Shown here one piece after another: positions 61,688 to 64,000 of a stretch of 64,000 nucleotides of DNA (positions are counted from its first letter, which is position 1; every line of letters begins with the position of its first letter). A program made the translations under genes and the position numbers. The notes beneath the pieces are model-generated. The model was given only the letters and a program-made list of their open reading frames with translations, had not been told where the DNA came from and did no database searches. The stretch is from Rhodococcus spelaei (GTDB lineage Bacteria; Actinomycetota; Actinomycetes; Mycobacteriales; Mycobacteriaceae), in NCBI RefSeq assembly GCF_006704125.1, contig NZ_VIGH01000003.1:310001-374000 (forward strand), read 5' to 3'.

Positions 61688-62796
61688 GTTCCGCCGCGAG
61701 CGTGATCGTCGAGGCGGACGGCGGCTCGCGCGGTAACCCCGGCCCGGCCGGCTACGGCGCGGTCGTGTTCGACGCCACCGACCGGGCGGTGCTGGCCGAG
61801 CGCAACGAGGACATCGGGATCGCGACCAACAACGTCGCCGAGTACCGCGGACTGATCGCCGGACTGACCGCCGCCGCCGAACTCGGCGCGCGCGCGGTGT
61901 CGGTCCGGATGGACTCCAAGCTCGTCGTCGAGCAGATGTCGGGACGCTGGAAGGTCAAGCATCCGGACATGATTCCGCTCGCCCGCCGCGCCGGGGAGTT
62001 GGCCGCGGGGTTCGACTCGGTGACCTACACCTGGATTCCGCGCGCGGAGAACTCGCACGCGGACCGGCTGGCGAACGAGGCGATGGACGGGCTCGCGCCC
62101 GCCGACCTGGCTCGGACCGCGCCCGCGACCGCCGCAGCTCCGGCTCCGGCGCAGCCGTCGGCGCCGGGTTGGACTGGCGCACTGGGCAAGCCGACCCGAC
62201 TGCTGCTGCTCCGGCACGGCCAGACCCCGCTCTCGGTGGAGCGTCGGTATTCGGGCCGCGGCAACCCGCAGCTGACCGAGCTCGGGCTCGCGCAGGCCGG
62301 CTCCGCCGCGACCCGGCTCGCCGAGCGCGGTGGCATCGCGGCCGTCGTGTCGTCGCCGCTGGGCCGGGCCCGCCAGACCGCGGCGGCGGCGGCGTCGGCG
62401 CTGGGCCTGCCGGTCACGGTGCACGATGGGCTGACCGAGACCGACTTCGGACAGTGGGAGGGTTTGACCTTCGCCGAGGCGTCCGAGCACGACCCGGACC
62501 TGCACCGTCGCTGGCTCACCGACACCTCGCTGCGCCCGCCGGGGGGCGAGAGCTTCGACGAGGTCCGCGGCCGCGTGGAGGGTGTGCGTGCCGACCTGAC
62601 CCGCGACTACCCGGGGCAGAACGTGCTGGTCGTCTCGCACGTCACGCCGATCAAGACGCTGCTGCAGTTGGCGCTCGACGTCGGGCCGTCGTTGCTGTAC
62701 CGCCTTCACCTCGATCTCGCATCGCTCTCGATCGCCGAGTTCTACCCCGATGGTGGAGCCTCGGTACGCCTGGTCAACGACACCTCGCACCTGTAG
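61684..62796 (+). CDS. Bifunctional RNase HI / histidine phosphatase (CobC-like)
   Basis: A 370-residue two-domain protein. Residues 5-140 are RNase HI with acidic residues in VEADGGSRGNPGPAGYG, NNVAEYRGLI, RMDSKLVVEQ and NSHADRLANEA. A Pro/Ala linker lies at 145-170. From 172 there is a histidine phosphatase with LLLLRHGQTPLSVERRYSG and ETDFGQWEGL. The same fusion is M. tuberculosis Rv2228c, where the phosphatase part dephosphorylates alpha-ribazole-5'-phosphate in B12 synthesis. GTG 61684 overlaps the previous stop. Followed by the repeated terminator element. Confidence 0.95.
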   Translation: MSSAASVIVEADGGSRGNPGPAGYGAVVFDATDRAVLAERNEDIGIATNNVAEYRGLIAGLTAAAELGARAVSVRMDSKLVVEQMSGRWKVKHPDMIPLARRAGELAAGFDSVTYTWIPRAENSHADRLANEAMDGLAPADLARTAPATAAAPAPAQPSAPGWTGALGKPTRLLLLRHGQTPLSVERRYSGRGNPQLTELGLAQAGSAATRLAERGGIAAVVSSPLGRARQTAAAAASALGLPVTVHDGLTETDFGQWEGLTFAEASEHDPDLHRRWLTDTSLRPPGGESFDEVRGRVEGVRADLTRDYPGQNVLVVSHVTPIKTLLQLALDVGPSLLYRLHLDLASLSIAEFYPDGGASVRLVNDTSHL

Positions 62797-62853
62797 GGGC
62801 GGCTTCGCCGCCCGTGCGCGCGGTTTACCCCGGTTGGGGTACAAATCGCGCAC
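62797..62853. terminator. Double hairpin element after RNase H gene
   Basis: A 7-bp stem GGGCGGC/GCCGCCC with TTC loop starts at the stop codon. It is followed by 62814-62853, whose outer arms GTGCGCG/CGCGCAC pair and whose centre is TTTACCCC/TTGGGGT. The second part is about 70 percent identical to 30453-30492. Probable terminator. Confidence 0.7.
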
Positions 62854-62881
62854 AGTCGCGGAGCGCCATTTTTAGCAGGAG

Positions 62882-62887
62882 TAACAT
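62882..62887 (+). promoter_or_regulatory. -10 element (TAACAT) of leader peptide
   Basis: TAACAT ends seven bases before the GTG of the leader peptide, giving a leaderless uORF. Confidence 0.6.
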
Positions 62888-62894
62888 CTCTCGG

Positions 62895-62966
62895 GTGAAC
62901 TCGCTGCTGACCAGTCGACGCTATGTCGACAACTGTCTGCAGTCGAGCGCTGTCTGTATGCGCTGA
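62895..62966 (+). CDS. Cysteine-containing leader peptide (uORF, 23 aa)
   Basis: A 23-codon frame VNSLLTSRRYVDNCLQSSAVCMR. It matches the short actinobacterial leader peptides found before sulfur genes, whose core is LTxRxxVDLxxxSSAxC: basic start, RRYVD, then SSAVC. Cysteines are at positions 14 and 21. A TAACAT element puts the transcript start on or next to the GTG. It lies 107 bases before a cystine transporter, so ribosome progress at the Cys codons could control that gene in response to charged tRNA-Cys. Confidence 0.8.
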   Translation: MNSLLTSRRYVDNCLQSSAVCMR

Positions 62967-63017
62967 CCCCCGGCCACCCGTCGCCGGACGTCCCCCGTCA
63001 GCCATCCTCGCGCACCC

Positions 63018-63036
63018 CACGCTCACCTCGAGCGTG
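63018..63036 (+). promoter_or_regulatory. Hairpin between leader peptide and transporter
   Basis: CACGCTC-ACCTC-GAGCGTG, a perfect 7-bp stem, lies about 50 bases after the leader stop. It could be the attenuator or an anti-sequestor hairpin; the AAAGG ribosome site of the transporter is at 63059-63063. Confidence 0.45.
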
Positions 63037-63073
63037 CCTGCTGCTGCGCCCCCGAAGTGAAAGGCCCGCATCC

Positions 63074-64000
63074 ATGTCGGCCCCCACCGCCGCTCGTCGG
63101 CGCCTGCCCGCCTGGGCAACCTCGTTCGGCACCCAGATCGTCATCGGCCTCGTCGCCGGAGTCCTGATCGGACTGCTCGCCCGCTCCATGCCCAAGGCCG
63201 ACGACGGCAACCCGAACTGGCTCGCGAGCACACTCACCACAGTCGGATCGAGCTACGTCGCACTGCTCACCGTCGCGGTGATCCCGCTCGTGTTCACCGC
63301 GATCGTCAGCTCCATCGCGAACCTGCGTCAGGTCGCCAACGCCGCCCGCCTCGCCGTCCAGACCCTGCTGTGGTTCGCGATCACGGCCTTCGTCGCCGTC
63401 GTCATCGGGATCGCGGTCGGCCTGGTGATGCATCCCGGTTCGAACACCACCGTCGACGCCGGCGCGGCGGCCGCGCCGAAGAGCTCGGGCTCCTGGTGGG
63501 CGTTCCTCACCGGACTGGTGCCGCAGAACTTCCTCGCACTCGGAGCCAAGACCACGGTGACCGCCGGCGACGTCGTCGGGGACAAGGTGACCGCGCTGAC
63601 CGGCACCACCTCGCTCAGCTTCAACGTGCTGCAGTTGCTGGTCATCGCCATCGCGATCGGTATCGCCGCGCTCAAGGTCGGGGAGAAGGCGGAGCCGTTC
63701 CTCAAGCTCAACGCGTCGCTGCTCGCGATCGTGCAGAAGGTGCTGTGGTGGATCATCCGGATCGCTCCGATCGGTACCGCGGCGCTGATCGGCAAGGCCG
63801 TCGCCACCTACGGCTGGGACGCGATCGGCCAGCTCGGCTGGTTCACCGCCGCGATCTACATCGGCCTGGCCCTGGTCTTCCTCGTCGTCTACCCGATTCT
63901 GATTCGCGCGCACGGCCTTTCGGTGCGCAGGTTCTTCTCCGGGGTGTGGCCCGCGACCCAGCTCGGTTTCGTGTCGCGCTCTTCGATCGGCACCCTGCCG
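63074..64000 (+). CDS. tcyP: L-cystine transporter TcyP-like, DAACS family (partial)
   Basis: 309 codons reach the window end without a stop. Hydrophobic segments follow the DAACS cation:dicarboxylate symporter fold. Blocks YVALLTVAVIPLVFTAIVSSI, AIAIGIAALKVGEKAEPFL and FFSGVWPATQLGFVSRSSIGTLP resemble E. coli TcyP/YdjN (there TSRSS), rather than the STSSSxATLP of dicarboxylate carriers. It would take up cystine with Na+ or H+. The cysteine leader peptide upstream supports a sulfur role. ATG 63074 has AAAGG about ten bases upstream. Confidence 0.85.
   Translation, partial: MSAPTAARRRLPAWATSFGTQIVIGLVAGVLIGLLARSMPKADDGNPNWLASTLTTVGSSYVALLTVAVIPLVFTAIVSSIANLRQVANAARLAVQTLLWFAITAFVAVVIGIAVGLVMHPGSNTTVDAGAAAAPKSSGSWWAFLTGLVPQNFLALGAKTTVTAGDVVGDKVTALTGTTSLSFNVLQLLVIAIAIGIAALKVGEKAEPFLKLNASLLAIVQKVLWWIIRIAPIGTAALIGKAVATYGWDAIGQLGWFTAAIYIGLALVFLVVYPILIRAHGLSVRRFFSGVWPATQLGFVSRSSIGTLP

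Overview
The window is high-GC actinobacterial chromosome and reads as an ordinary core region of a Mycobacteriales genome. Rhodococcus or a close relative (Nocardia, Gordonia, Tsukamurella) is most likely. The basis is gene content and order: several blocks match the Mycobacterium tuberculosis order. One is phoH-ybeY-corC-era-amidase-recO-uppS-zur-smtB-glyS (Rv2368c to Rv2357c). Another is the TPM protein, dgt, dnaG and a small membrane protein (Rv2345 to Rv2342). A third is accD6-kasA-acpM-fabD-mabR-aceE-Rv2239c-ahpE (Rv2247 to Rv2238c). The last is cobD-SURF1-ptpA-HAD-cobC-nif3-Zn ribbon-RNase H (Rv2236c to Rv2228c). Interspersed lineage-variable genes are TetR modules, exporters, reductases and hydrolases. 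I see no rRNA, CRISPR array, insertion sequence, prophage or integrase.

Layout. 1-6.9 kb: a RidA/flavin amine oxidase pair, and three TetR genes each divergent from an enzyme or exporter gene. 6.9-20.4 kb: PhoH, YbeY, CorC and Era (RNA and ribosome maintenance), polyprenol-phosphate mannosyltransferase, amidase, RecO, UppS, aldehyde dehydrogenase, a HTH/Clp-N protein, then Zur and SmtB zinc regulators. 20.5-33.9 kb: GlyRS, FetB-like permease, TPM protein, an ABC exporter with two-component system, dGTPase, dipeptidase and DnaG. 34.0-40.3 kb: two tRNAs, a secreted ParB/Srx-fold protein, an NDMA/mycofactocin-type alcohol dehydrogenase, a beta-lactamase-fold hydrolase, DUF3145, HxlR regulator and cold-shock protein. 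40.4-50.1 kb: the FAS-II/malonyl-CoA operon with its PucR-type regulator, pyruvate dehydrogenase E1, DUF3052 and AhpE. 50.1-55.4 kb: tRNA-Val, an orphan Phd/YefM antitoxin-like protein, small proteins and a PadR-DUF1048-ABC exporter operon. 55.5-62.8 kb: cobalamin and cofactor-related genes with PtpA. 62.8-64 kb: a cysteine-containing leader peptide in front of a cystine transporter, cut by the window end.

Regulatory DNA is unusually readable. Many genes start with GTG 6-7 bases after a TANNNT hexamer, suggesting leaderless transcripts. Several regulators have clear palindromic operators in their own promoters (TetR twin sites, Clp-N twin sites, SmtB 12-2-12 site, a long PadR repeat). Convergent gene pairs are often separated by long, sometimes perfect, palindromes. 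I found no wholly new multi-gene system. The best leads are the leader peptide/cystine transporter attenuator, the HTH/Clp-N regulator with its operators, the secreted ParB-fold protein, the AhpE with a CxxxxC motif, and a repeated three-part element at gene 3' ends.
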